Source of the DNA: a virus
Length of the DNA: 50,279 bases
Virus record (IMG/VR): IMGVR_UViG_3300028394_001413
Span: 1 to 50,279 of that record
Reading direction: 5' to 3' (one strand)
How positions within the stretch are numbered: position 1 is the stretch's first letter; each line of letters starts with the position of its first letter. A program made the position numbers and the translations under genes. Positions 50,173 to 50,279 of the stretch are shown here, one piece after another. Below the pieces are notes generated by a model that did not search any database, was not told the origin of the DNA, and saw only the letters and a program-made list of their open reading frames with translations.

Positions 50173-50279
50173 CAAAAAATTTGTTGAGTACTGCGCTAGC
50201 TATATCTTTTAATTTAAGTTTTTCATCCCAAACATTTCTTAGTACAGCCAATTGCGGGTCTCCCGCAGGTAATGATTGT
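50168..50279 (-). CDS. C-terminus of an unidentified protein (partial)
   Basis: The frame enters from the right edge and ends at TAA 50168-50170. The visible 36 residues read QSLPAGDPQLAVLRNVWDEK and then LKLKDIASAVLNKFFA. They form a Pro-Gly-rich turn followed by two amphipathic helices. The fragment lies 7 bp upstream of the gp25-like ATG, so it is probably another tail or baseplate gene. Too little is visible to name it. Confidence 0.7.
   Translation of the reverse strand, partial: QSLPAGDPQLAVLRNVWDEKLKLKDIASAVLNKFFA

Noticed and set aside
1-50279. Prophage signs, tRNA genes, IS elements or toxin-antitoxin genes
   Set aside because: No integrase, attachment-site pair, cloverleaf-like sequence, transposase or small toxin family was recognised; space outside genes is minimal.

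Overview
The window is a piece of an AT-rich tailed-phage genome, almost certainly a large myovirus of the T4-like type. The evidence is a recognisable T4 gp25-like baseplate wedge protein and a gp6-like baseplate wedge protein side by side, followed by very large tail/fibre proteins of the kind seen in aquatic T4-like phages. No host can be named from the sequence. There is no integrase, tRNA, rRNA, IS element or CRISPR array. Every supported gene lies on the minus strand, so transcription runs from high to low coordinates. Coding density is nearly total, and neighbours usually overlap or abut through ATGA, TAATG or about 10-nt overlaps. No stretch of 300 bases lacks a gene.

Structural region (50279 down to about 24480): the C-terminus of an unidentified protein, gp25-like, gp6-like, a single 18.4-kb gene for a 6145-residue virion protein built from many repeated modules (including an FG-GAP-type propeller and BNR/Ycf48-like repeats), a 47-residue small protein, a 206-residue tail protein, two fibre-type structural proteins and a 101-residue protein of unknown role. 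Short motifs related to the T4 late promoter TATAAATA lie at several of these gene junctions.

Modification region (about 24485 down to 1): three glycosyltransferase-like proteins and a 111-residue unknown protein, a sulfotransferase-like protein, then a run of ten radical SAM genes in tandem. These are followed by two SGNH/GDSL-type proteins, an eleventh radical SAM gene, a hidden 34-residue gene, a third SGNH protein, a NodU/CmcH-type carbamoyltransferase, and a long protein of about 65-residue tandem repeats that runs off the left edge. The repeat gene has an open reading frame of 847 codons inside the window.

The radical SAM genes are diverged paralogues. Ten carry an N-terminal cysteine-rich (twitch-like) region before the CxxxCxxC core. 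They split into a PCC type and an SCxH type that differ in a likely auxiliary-cluster ligand. The eleventh has no N-terminal Cys region and no GGEP motif, but has C-terminal cysteines. Together with sugar transfer, carbamoyl transfer, possible sulfo transfer and possible acyl-ester chemistry, this looks like a phage-encoded pathway that builds or decorates a complex glycan, peptide or small molecule. Its substrate cannot be read from the sequence. Its position directly downstream of the tail-fibre genes makes decoration of the virion or of the host surface a reasonable inference, but DNA modification or a diffusible product is not excluded.
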